Source: Paracoccaceae bacterium (GTDB lineage Bacteria; Pseudomonadota; Alphaproteobacteria; Rhodobacterales; Rhodobacteraceae). From it: DNA of 64,000 nt. How positions within the stretch are numbered: position 1 is the stretch's first letter; every line of letters begins with the position of its first letter. Below are positions 1 through 7,335 of this stretch, piece by piece. Location: positions 1 through 64,000 of the forward strand of contig JASJAR010000003.1 of assembly GCA_030066905.1 (NCBI GenBank). The letters run 5' to 3'. The translations under genes were made by a program, and so were the position numbers. The notes below the pieces were generated by a model, which saw only the letters and a list, made by a program, of their open reading frames with translations, was not told the DNA's origin and searched no databases.

Positions 1-117
1 AGCCCGTGCACCTGATCGAAGGGCGGAAACTCTGACAACGGCCGAGGGCGCGTTGGGTAGCACATCAGAAGGGCGGAAACTCTGACAACGGCCGAGGGCG
101 CGTTGGGTAGCACATCA
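1..117 (+). mobile_element. End of an IS3-family insertion sequence (body lies left of the window)
   Basis: This stretch is the reverse complement of the IS end at 24882-25000. It includes the same 50-bp tandem repeat and the first bases of the transposase 3' region. The element boundary is at 117, where the terminal TGATGTG (read on the reverse strand) meets response-regulator sequence. The transposase of this copy would lie outside the window and be read on the + strand, opposite to the copy at 24882. The two copies therefore present the same end to the 24.8 kb between them. Confidence 0.9.
18..117. repeat. Tandem 50-bp repeat at IS end (2 units)
   Basis: Units 18-67 and 68-117 are identical. 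Each ends in CACATCA (TGATGTG on the other strand), so the IS terminus is duplicated. The same two-unit array occurs in the other IS copy at 24882-24981. Confidence 0.95.
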
Positions 118-850
118 AAACGTAACCGCCGTTTCGCACAGTCCGGATGATTGCCGGGGAGCACGCCTCACCCTCGATCTTGCGGCGAATGCGGCTGACC
201 AGCGTGTCGATACTTCTGTCGAGCGGACCGGCTTCCCGGCCAAGGGCTATTTGCGACAAGCGCCCGCGCGACAGAACGGTGCCGGCGTTGAGACAGAGCG
301 TCGATATCACATCGAACTCTGCGCTAGTCAGGCTTACGTTCACCCCGCTCGCCGAAATCAGCGTGCGCTTTAGTAGGTCTAGAACCCAACCGTCGAATAC
401 CATTTCGGTCGACAATCGGTTTTGCGATGGCTCGGTGGCACGACGAAGAACCGCCTCAATTCGGGCCACAAGCTCGCTGAATTCGAAGGGTTTTGGCAGA
501 TAGTCGTCAGCACCGGCTTCGAGGCCGGAAACCCGAGAGTGCACCTCCGCCATGGCGGTCAGCATGATAACCGGCGTGGGGTGTTCCGCGCGAATTCTGC
601 GCGCAAAGACCAGCCCCGACTCCCCGGGAAGCTGGACATCGAGGAGAACGATATCGGGCTGTATTTGGAGAAGAAGAATTTCGCCGAGCGTCGTGTTTTC
701 AGCGGTATAGACGTTGTAGCCGCGCGCCGTCAGCCCGTCGTTGACCATACGGCTTGTGGCGCGGTCATCCTCAATCACGAGAATAGACCGGACCCGTCTC
801 CCAATGCCTAGTTCGTCCTTTGCCACGGTTGGCCTCGCATTGTCGAACAC
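65..850 (-). CDS. OmpR-family response regulator with IS-derived C-terminus
   Basis: This is a two-component DNA-binding regulator of 261 residues. The receiver domain spans about 22-135, with acidic cluster E27-D28-D29, phospho-acceptor D71 in VLLDVQLPG, and the switch lysine in LPKPF. A winged-helix DNA-binding domain (about 150-245) carries the usual SIDTLVSRIRRKI recognition-helix region and a GGYVL ending. The start is a GTG at 850 preceded by AGGAAAACGT. Native sequence ends at 118. The last roughly 16 residues (starting MCYPTRP) are encoded by the IS end and the stop is inside the IS, so a few native residues were swapped for an IS tail. No partner histidine kinase is visible. It may still be functional, because the wing hairpin is almost complete. 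Confidence 0.9.
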   Translation of the reverse strand: MFDNARPTVAKDELGIGRRVRSILVIEDDRATSRMVNDGLTARGYNVYTAENTTLGEILLLQIQPDIVLLDVQLPGESGLVFARRIRAEHPTPVIMLTAMAEVHSRVSGLEAGADDYLPKPFEFSELVARIEAVLRRATEPSQNRLSTEMVFDGWVLDLLKRTLISASGVNVSLTSAEFDVISTLCLNAGTVLSRGRLSQIALGREAGPLDRSIDTLVSRIRRKIEGEACSPAIIRTVRNGGYVLMCYPTRPRPLSEFPPF

Positions 851-1416
851 ACGTTTTCCTATCGTCGAAATCGACGCGGTTTCTACGCTATAGATTGGGT
901 CGGAAATGGATTTCTGAGAAATCTATTGCCCGCGCATCGTATGCTCCGTCGAATGTCATGAGAGCAATCGGAAATGAGGATCGGCCAACTCGCAGAGGGG
1001 TTGCGAAAGCTCCGCTCGAAGTAAGGCGGGAGCCCGAATTGTTTCTTGGCCAATATGTGCGTGGGTGGTTGTTCGCGCCTTCTGCTTCGTTGTCGTCTCT
1101 GCTCGATAGGTCTTCGCCAATAAGGTTCAAGTGATGATAAATCGATGTACTCAACTGAAACGTGTGTCAATTGGTATTTACATTTGTACTGTGTAGCTGA
1201 CTTGACACAAATTCAGTGATTGACTTCGACGCCGCGAGACCCGAGCCAGTTTTGTCTATGCTGCGTGCAATTCATGCGTTTTGGCGCCTCGCACATCGCG
1301 CGCGGTGAGCGAACAGGCCAAACTGCTGTTGGTTCCATTCAGACTGGGGCCACACCAAGCTGCGACTTTCGACCAACTGCGGCCGGCGCCGGTAGCCAAC
1401 CGAAAGGTTCCAAAGC

Positions 1417-1432
1417 TGTCTGACGTCAGACA
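1417..1432. promoter_or_regulatory. 16-bp perfect palindrome
   Basis: TGTCTGACGTCAGACA is a perfect inverted repeat. The half-site TGTCTGAC resembles operators of the FadR branch of GntR regulators, but no GntR gene lies in the window. Its position, about 270 bases upstream of the transporter operon, suggests an operator; the regulator is unknown. Confidence 0.45.
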
Positions 1433-1517
1433 ATCTGCGACGAAAGCCTCTCGGCTCATGGTCGTGAGCATAGGCGGCGTCGGGGACTTGGTTCAGAGCA
1501 GCGATAGAATTCCAATA

Positions 1518-1527
1518 TAAACGTTTA
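1518..1527. promoter_or_regulatory. Candidate LacI-family operator
   Basis: TAAACGTTTA is a palindrome centred on CG, the usual layout of LacI/GalR operators. It lies in the upstream region of the transporter operon whose far end abuts a lacI-type gene (6209-7252). The link to that regulator is inference. Confidence 0.4.
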
Positions 1528-1702
1528 AACTGAGCCAAACTTTTGGGCAAAACCCAAAATGCGGCGTGAGTTTTAGGAGGGCGCGCGTCCGCAAACCGAT
1601 ATCGTGGTCTTTCTCCTTCGTCCCGCAAATGGCTTCGCGCACCATTGGAATTGTTGGCCGTGTATCGGCATTCGAGCCACCGAAAGGACGGGGAAAGCGA
1701 AG

Positions 1703-2731
1703 ATGAAAACGTCAAGATATTCAATGAGCGCGATGGTTTGCGCCGTGGCATTTGGTGCCGCCGCATCGGCGCAGGACTTCAGCGGACAGACCCTGGTGGT
1801 CGGCACTTGGGGTGGCGACATCGAGCGGCTCTTGCGCGAACATGCCGCGGGTCCCTTGGAGGAAATGACCGGCGCTACCGTGGAGTTCCTCCTCGGCGGG
1901 TCGGGCGACCGGATGGCCAAGATGTATGCCGAACGCTCCAACCCCACGATGGATGTGACCTTCCAGAACATCTACGAGGCACCCCAGGCGCTGGCCGACG
2001 GGCTGGTGGTTGCGCCCGATGAGACCTCCGACATCTACGCCGATATCTGGCCGGGCATGAATAACGGCTGCTATGCCATGTCGCTCGTCGGCCTTGGCAT
2101 CGCCTATAACAAGGACCTTGTAGAGGCGCCGGTCGAATGGGCGGATATGTGGGCCCCGGAATTCACAGGCATGATCGCCATGGCGCCGTACCCAAGCTCT
2201 GAGGGTGACGGACTTCTCGGCGTGGCTGCGCGGCTTGAAGGGACCGACGAGAAAGACCCCGATGCGGCCTTTGCCAAGGTCGCTGAACTCGGACCGCCCG
2301 CTCTGACCTATACCTCTCTCGACGAGGTCTTCGCCCTGATGGATGCCGGAGAAGTGGCGATGGCCCCGATGATCTCGGGCTACGTGCTCGCAGCGCTCAA
2401 GGAATGGGACAATATTGGTTTCTCGTTCCCAACCGATCCCGGTCCCGTCCTGGTGCGCGACATGGTTTGCCAGGTGGCCAATTCGCCCAACCCGGAATTG
2501 GCCGCGATGTTTATCGAGCTCGCCCTCAGCCCAGCAACGCAGCAGGCCTATGCCGAGGAAATCCTCTTCGGGCCGACAAACTCGAAGGCCGTCATCAGCG
2601 AACAGGCCGCGGCAGATACGATCAATACGCCTGAAGAAGTTGAGACGCTCCTGCAGCTTGATTGGCCCTTTCTGATTGCCCAGCGAGCCGAATGGACCGA
2701 GCGTTGGAACCGTGAGATCATGGGACAATGA
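1703..2731 (+). CDS. ABC transporter substrate-binding protein (PotD/spermidine-putrescine type)
   Basis: Periplasmic binding protein of 342 residues feeding the membrane permeases encoded next. An N-terminal signal peptide (about 24 residues, ending ASAQ) is followed by a GTWGGDIE segment typical of the PotD/FutA class of binding proteins. The ATG at 1703 is chosen because it opens directly on the signal peptide and has a purine-rich AAGGACGGGGAAAG upstream; an earlier in-frame start at 1604 would put 33 non-secretory residues in front. First gene of a five-gene operon. The ligand cannot be read from sequence; polyamine, another amine, or a nucleoside-like compound are all possible. Confidence 0.88.
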   Translation: MKTSRYSMSAMVCAVAFGAAASAQDFSGQTLVVGTWGGDIERLLREHAAGPLEEMTGATVEFLLGGSGDRMAKMYAERSNPTMDVTFQNIYEAPQALADGLVVAPDETSDIYADIWPGMNNGCYAMSLVGLGIAYNKDLVEAPVEWADMWAPEFTGMIAMAPYPSSEGDGLLGVAARLEGTDEKDPDAAFAKVAELGPPALTYTSLDEVFALMDAGEVAMAPMISGYVLAALKEWDNIGFSFPTDPGPVLVRDMVCQVANSPNPELAAMFIELALSPATQQAYAEEILFGPTNSKAVISEQAAADTINTPEEVETLLQLDWPFLIAQRAEWTERWNREIMGQ

Positions 2732-2765
2732 CGGTTTTGCCACCACGGGAACGTCGGCGCGGGCG

Positions 2766-3617
2766 GTGATTGAACGCGCTCAGACAAGTTGGTTGCTGGT
2801 CCCGGGGGTCGTCCTCGTGGCCAGCGTATTTCTCGCTCCATTTCTGCTTCTTTTCGCGATGAGCTTCTGGTCGCAGCCCGAAGGCACGCTGCTCGTCGAT
2901 CCCTCGCCGACGCTGGGGAACTATCAGCGAATTTTTTCCGACGGTTTCTATCTGCGCGGTCTGATGCGCACATTGTGGCTCAGCGTCGCAACGGTACTGA
3001 TTTCGCTGATCCTCGGGTTTCCGGTCGCCTACTGGATCGTTCGCCGGGCGCGGCGGTTGCGGCGGCTTGTGACCGCGCTGATGCTTCTGCCGATCGTCTG
3101 CGGCGCGCTCCTGCCGACCTTGGGCCTTGTCAACCTTCTGTCGCCCTTGGGCATCATCAACGGCAGTCTCCGCTCGCTTGGCGTGATCGACCGCGCGATC
3201 CCGCTTCTGGGCACCCAGTTCGGTATTCTCATCGGGCTCGTCCAGGCGTTCTTGCCGCTGATGGTCCTGCCCTTGGTGGCGGTCCTTGATCAAGTGCCGC
3301 GCAGCCTTGAAGACGCGGCGATGTCGCTTGGGGCGCGGCCCGCCCAAGTCTGGCGCCGGGTCGTTGTGCCGCTTGCCGCGCGCGGGGCGCTGGCTGGTTC
3401 GGTGCTCGTATTTTGCGCCGCGCTGACATCCTTTGTGACCCCGCAAATTCTTGGCCAGGGCAAGATCGCGACCTTTGCGGCGATGACCTGGCAGCAGGCG
3501 AGCCTCGTGCTCGACTGGCCTTTCGCGGCATCGCTGGCGATGGTGATGTTGATGCTCATCGGGGCGCTCGGCGTGAGCGTCGCGGTCCTCCGCCGCAGCC
3601 TTGGGCAGCGCCTGTGA
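2766..3617 (+). CDS. ABC transporter permease (PotB-like), start uncertain
   Basis: Inner-membrane permease of about 283 residues with six hydrophobic segments and the EAA loop (LEDAAMSLGARPAQVWRRV) that contacts the ATPase. The start is problematic. The stop of the preceding gene overlaps an ATG at 2728, the arrangement used between the other genes of this operon, but that frame closes at TGA 2767-2769 after 13 codons. The permease frame itself can only start at GTG 2766 or GTG 2712. One lost base near 2766 would rejoin the two frames. Either translation reinitiates at GTG 2766 or the gene carries a frameshift at its extreme 5' end. Confidence 0.8.
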   Translation: MIERAQTSWLLVPGVVLVASVFLAPFLLLFAMSFWSQPEGTLLVDPSPTLGNYQRIFSDGFYLRGLMRTLWLSVATVLISLILGFPVAYWIVRRARRLRRLVTALMLLPIVCGALLPTLGLVNLLSPLGIINGSLRSLGVIDRAIPLLGTQFGILIGLVQAFLPLMVLPLVAVLDQVPRSLEDAAMSLGARPAQVWRRVVVPLAARGALAGSVLVFCAALTSFVTPQILGQGKIATFAAMTWQQASLVLDWPFAASLAMVMLMLIGALGVSVAVLRRSLGQRL

Positions 3618-4393
3618 GCCGCTTCGCATTGCCCGCCTTTACTGCCCTGGTGGTGCTGTTCACCATCGCCCCACTTTTGGTGCTGATGTTTTCGAGCTTC
3701 GACGATGGGCGCTTTTTCCGCTTTCCGCCCCGCGACTTCTCGCTGCGCTGGTATCATGCCGCCTTTGCCAGCGTGGAGTACCGCAGCTCGCTGCTCAACA
3801 GCGCCGTCGTCGGGCTCATCGCCACGGGCATTTCGGTGACCTTCGGGTCCGCCGCCGCCTTGGGGCTTCTTAGGGGGGCTGCGCGGTCCCGGGCGACGCT
3901 TGAGATGATCCTCGTGGCACCCCTGACCCTGCCACTGGTGATCTGGGCCATCGCACTTTTGCAGATCTATGCCTGGCTCGGCATCGGCGGCACGCTCTGG
4001 GGGCTCGTTTTGGCCCATGCCACCTTCACGCTGCCGTTCTCGGTGCGGGTGATGCTTGCGACCTTCGCCTCCATCGATCCGGGCCTGGAACTGGCTGCAA
4101 GGTCCCTCGGGGCCCGGCCCTGGCGGGCCTTTGCCCGCATCACTCTACCGCTGGCCTTGCCAGGGCTCGCCACCTCGGCGGCGCTTTCATTCTTCATTTC
4201 GTTCAACGACGTCATCGTGTCGACGTTCATCGCCGGGTCAAGCTGGATCACCTTTCCCGTGAGGCTCTACTCACAGCTTCGCGGCCAGGGGATCGACCCG
4301 ACGACGATGGCGATCGGGACGATGATCATCGTCTCGATTCTGATTGTTGTCGGCCTGACCGAGCTTTTCAACCGCCGGACGCTGCGCGCATGA
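3614..4393 (+). CDS. ABC transporter permease (PotC-like)
   Basis: Second inner-membrane permease subunit, 259 residues, with six hydrophobic segments and an EAA loop (LELAARSLGARPWRAF). The start is the GTG at 3614, which overlaps the previous stop (GTGA), so translation is coupled. The frame runs open further upstream, but those residues overlap the previous gene and are not membrane-like. It pairs with the product at 2766-3617. Confidence 0.88.
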   Translation: MSRFALPAFTALVVLFTIAPLLVLMFSSFDDGRFFRFPPRDFSLRWYHAAFASVEYRSSLLNSAVVGLIATGISVTFGSAAALGLLRGAARSRATLEMILVAPLTLPLVIWAIALLQIYAWLGIGGTLWGLVLAHATFTLPFSVRVMLATFASIDPGLELAARSLGARPWRAFARITLPLALPGLATSAALSFFISFNDVIVSTFIAGSSWITFPVRLYSQLRGQGIDPTTMAIGTMIIVSILIVVGLTELFNRRTLRA

Positions 4394-5499
4394 CGCCCTA
4401 TCTCAAATTGCGGGATGTGACCAAGACCTATGATAGCGCGGTCGCCCTGAGCGGGGTCGGGCTCGACATCGCACGCGGCGAGTTCATGACGCTTCTAGGC
4501 CCATCGGGCTCGGGCAAAACCACGCTTTTGCGCATTGTCGCGGGGCTGTTGACGCCGGATCGCGGAACGCTCGTACTTGGAGGCGACGACATGACCGCCC
4601 GCCCAGCCTGGGAGCGCGACATCGGCCTGGTCTTCCAGAACTATGCGCTCTTTCCCCATATGGATGCCCGGACCAATGTCGGGTTCGGGCTTGAGATGCG
4701 TGGCATTGCCGGGGCCGAGGCCGCCCGACGCATCGACGAGGCGCTGGAAATCGTCTCGATGGGCGAATACGGAACCCGCCATCCATCGGAGCTGTCGGGC
4801 GGCCAGCAACAGCGGATCGCCATCGCCCGGGCCATCGCCATCAAACCCCGGCTGTTGCTGCTCGACGAGCCCCTGTCGAACCTCGATGCGGTGCTGCGCC
4901 AATCGGTCCGTGGGGAGTTGCGGGAGCTCCATTCGCGCACCGGCCTGACGACGATCATGGTCACCCACGATCAGGTCGAAGCGCTCGCTCTGGCCGACCG
5001 GGTGGCGCTGATGGAGGCGGGCAAGATTGTACAGATCGACACGCCCGAGCGGCTCTACGATCAGCCGGCCACGGCCTTTGTCGCGGGATTTTTGGGTGCA
5101 CCGCCGGCCAATCTTATGCCCTTGGCGCCGCACCGCGCTCCGGGTGTTGTAAGCCTCGGGGGCGCGGAATGGCGGCCGGAAGGAGTTGCGGCGGCCTGTC
5201 TTGCGGGGCTCGACCGCGCCGTATTGCTCGCGCTCCGCCCCGAGGCGTTGCGGATTGTGCCCACGGACACGACGGGCGCGATTGTCGGCCAGCTGAGGGC
5301 GGTGGAGTACCTCGGCGGCGAGCGCCTGGCCCATGTCGAGGTTGTCGGTGCGGCACCCGAAACGCCGACGGTCTGCGTTCGGATCGGCCACGCGCCTCCC
5401 GAGCCGGGGCAACCGGTCGGCATATTGCCCGATGCGGTGACCGGGCTCTTCGATCGTGAGACCGGCGCCAAGAGCGCCCTTCCCCCAAAAGGAGCATGA
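4390..5499 (+). CDS. ABC transporter ATP-binding protein (PotA-like)
   Basis: Cytoplasmic ATPase of 369 residues that powers the transporter encoded just upstream. The nucleotide-binding domain (about 1-240) shows Walker A GPSGSGKTT, signature LSGGQQQRIAIARA and Walker B LLLLDEPLSNLDA, followed by the H-loop in MVTHD. A C-terminal TOBE-like domain (about 280-360) matches the PotA/CysA/MalK layout. Its ATG overlaps the stop of the previous gene (ATGA). Confidence 0.92.
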   Translation: MTPYLKLRDVTKTYDSAVALSGVGLDIARGEFMTLLGPSGSGKTTLLRIVAGLLTPDRGTLVLGGDDMTARPAWERDIGLVFQNYALFPHMDARTNVGFGLEMRGIAGAEAARRIDEALEIVSMGEYGTRHPSELSGGQQQRIAIARAIAIKPRLLLLDEPLSNLDAVLRQSVRGELRELHSRTGLTTIMVTHDQVEALALADRVALMEAGKIVQIDTPERLYDQPATAFVAGFLGAPPANLMPLAPHRAPGVVSLGGAEWRPEGVAAACLAGLDRAVLLALRPEALRIVPTDTTGAIVGQLRAVEYLGGERLAHVEVVGAAPETPTVCVRIGHAPPEPGQPVGILPDAVTGLFDRETGAKSALPPKGA

Positions 5500-5501
5500 C
5501 C

Positions 5502-6284
5502 ATGTCGAGCAGTGCAGAGACCTGGGCCAAGCGCAGTCCCGACAAACAGAAGCTTCGCGAAGAGATCTGGTCGATGCTGGAGGAGACGGAACTCGCCATC
5601 GGCCCCGCAAAGGGCAGGATCCCCAATTTCGCCGGGGCAGATACGGCCGCATTTCACCTGTCACGCACCCCCGAATGGCTCGCCGCAACAACGGTGAAGT
5701 GCAACCCCGACCCGCCGCAGATCCCGATCCGGCTGCGCGCGCTTTATGCCGGTAAGGTCCTTTACGTGCCGGTGCCCGCATTGGAACAGGATCTGCCCTA
5801 TCTGAAACTTGACCCCGCGCGACTGGCCGAGGCCGGAGTGAGCTTCGAGCTTGCCGCCACCTCCGAAGGCTATATGCGCCACGGAGAGCCGTTGGATTTC
5901 GACGCGATCCCGCCGCTCGACTTCTGTATTGTGGGGTCAGTGGCGGTGTCCCGCGCCGGCGGGCGGACCGGGAAGGGGGCCGGCTTTGCCGATCTCGAAA
6001 CCGGAATCTTCCGCGAACTGAACCTCGTGCGGCCCGACACGCCGATGGCAACGCTGGTTCACTCGTCGCAGCTGGTGGCGGCGGAGCGTGTGCCGATGAT
6101 GTCCCATGACAGCCCCCTGACCATGGTCGCGACCGAACGCGAAGTGATCCGTATCGCGCCGCCAGATCGCCCGCCCCCCGGGGTGGACTGGGACAAGGTC
6201 GCGCCCGATCAGTTCCGCGACATCCCCTTTTTGGCCGCGTTGCGCGACAAGCTCGGGGCCTCGGGCCCGGGAGAGGGCGCATGA
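5502..6284 (+). CDS. 5-formyltetrahydrofolate cyclo-ligase-family protein
   Basis: A 260-residue protein of the MTHFS/MTHFSD-like family. Conserved pieces are GRIPNFAGAD near the N-terminus, KCNPDPPQIPIR, and a glycine-rich GGRTGKGAGFADLE stretch that matches the nucleotide/substrate loop of the family. Known members fold 5-formyl-THF to methenyl-THF with ATP; longer members such as this one are often of unknown substrate. Two ATGs (5496 and 5502) follow AAGGAGC. The second is preferred because the first sits only about one base from the Shine-Dalgarno. It is the last gene of the transporter operon, hinting at a role in handling the imported compound. Its 3' end overlaps the convergent LacI gene by 76 bases. 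Confidence 0.8.
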   Translation: MSSSAETWAKRSPDKQKLREEIWSMLEETELAIGPAKGRIPNFAGADTAAFHLSRTPEWLAATTVKCNPDPPQIPIRLRALYAGKVLYVPVPALEQDLPYLKLDPARLAEAGVSFELAATSEGYMRHGEPLDFDAIPPLDFCIVGSVAVSRAGGRTGKGAGFADLETGIFRELNLVRPDTPMATLVHSSQLVAAERVPMMSHDSPLTMVATEREVIRIAPPDRPPPGVDWDKVAPDQFRDIPFLAALRDKLGASGPGEGA

Positions 6285-7252
6285 GCTTCTGTCGTGGCCC
6301 GTTCCACCAGGTCGACCGGAAGTACCAGACGGTCCGGCGCATCCTTGTCGCCATCGATGCGGCGCACGAGCCGCTCGACCGCGCGGCGCCCCAGGTCGTG
6401 CGTCGACTGGCGCACGGTCGTCAGGCCGATCAGGGGCCAGGCGCTCATGCCGATATCGTCAAAGCCGATCACCGAGACCTCGCCGGGAACGTCGATGCCG
6501 AGGTCGCGCAGCACCGACAGCGCCCCGATGGCCACCAGGTCATTGACGCAGACCACCAGCGAGACGCCGCGCCCGACCATCCGTTCGGCGGCCCTAGGGG
6601 TGAGCGTCGCGGTCAGGGGCACGGTTTCTTCCCAGACGACCTCGATTTCGCCCGCCGCCGCCTCCAGAAAGCCGCGCCGCCGGGCCGCGCTCGACGCGAT
6701 GTCGGCGGCGCCAGACAAGAGCCCGACCCGGCGATGACCGCGCTGGCGGGCATACTCGGCGATCAACCGGCCGCCGCCGTCATGGTCGGCCTGCACGCAA
6801 TCGTACCCTGGCAGAAAGCTATCGATGGTGACCAGCGGAAACTCCGGTGGCCCGCTGGCGTCGAACCCCGGGTGCAGCAGGGCCACCGCGCCATCGACGC
6901 CGTGGGCGGCGAGCCTGCGCAGCGCGTCGGCTTCCCGTTCGACTGTGTCGCCCGAATTGATCAGAAGGGTCGCAAACCCCAGCGTCTCGGCATGGCTTTG
7001 CACGGCTTCGGCGATTTCGGGAAAGATCGGGCTTGCCAGCGTTGGCAGAATGCACCCGATCACATTGTGCCGCCCCGTTTTCAAAGTCACCGCAGCCCGG
7101 TTGCGCGCATAGCCAAGCTCGTAGGCGGCTTTTCGGACCCGGCGGTCGATCTCGGGCGAGACCTTGTCGAGGTCGTTCATCACGTAAGACACCGTTGCGG
7201 GGGACACCCCTGCCGCTTGCGCGACATCCCTGATTGTGGCCGGTTTTCGCAT
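6209..7252 (-). CDS. LacI-family transcriptional regulator
   Basis: A 347-residue repressor. The N-terminal helix-turn-helix (TIRDVAQAAGVSPATVSYVM, residues 5-24) is textbook LacI. The rest is a periplasmic-binding-like effector domain (about 60-330). It lies between the transporter operon, with which it converges, and the ADP-ribosylglycohydrolase gene, from which it diverges with only 83 bases between the starts. It probably controls both. The effector is unknown; ribose- or nucleoside-like compounds are typical of the family. The candidate operator is at 1518-1527. Confidence 0.92.
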   Translation of the reverse strand: MRKPATIRDVAQAAGVSPATVSYVMNDLDKVSPEIDRRVRKAAYELGYARNRAAVTLKTGRHNVIGCILPTLASPIFPEIAEAVQSHAETLGFATLLINSGDTVEREADALRRLAAHGVDGAVALLHPGFDASGPPEFPLVTIDSFLPGYDCVQADHDGGGRLIAEYARQRGHRRVGLLSGAADIASSAARRRGFLEAAAGEIEVVWEETVPLTATLTPRAAERMVGRGVSLVVCVNDLVAIGALSVLRDLGIDVPGEVSVIGFDDIGMSAWPLIGLTTVRQSTHDLGRRAVERLVRRIDGDKDAPDRLVLPVDLVERATTEAHAPSPGPEAPSLSRNAAKKGMSRN

Positions 7253-7335
7253 TCGGCTGGCGTCCTTTCGTGCCGGGTTACAGGTAGCGGAACGGCGGTC
7301 CCAAGACCAGCGCCTCAGGCCGGGACGGCGCGCTC

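Larger units (their letters stand above)
851..1702. other. Long intergenic region with palindromic operators
   Basis: About 850 bases carry no convincing gene. The short frames present lack ribosome binding sites and family resemblance. Parts are clearly more AT-rich than the flanking genes. Two palindromes (1417-1432 and 1518-1527) lie upstream of the transporter operon and are listed separately. The stretch probably carries the promoter of the 1703-6284 operon. Confidence 0.6.

Noticed and set aside
4495..6354. Open frame of 619 codons on the - strand
   Set aside because: Antisense to the ABC ATPase and MTHFS-like genes, which have intact motifs.
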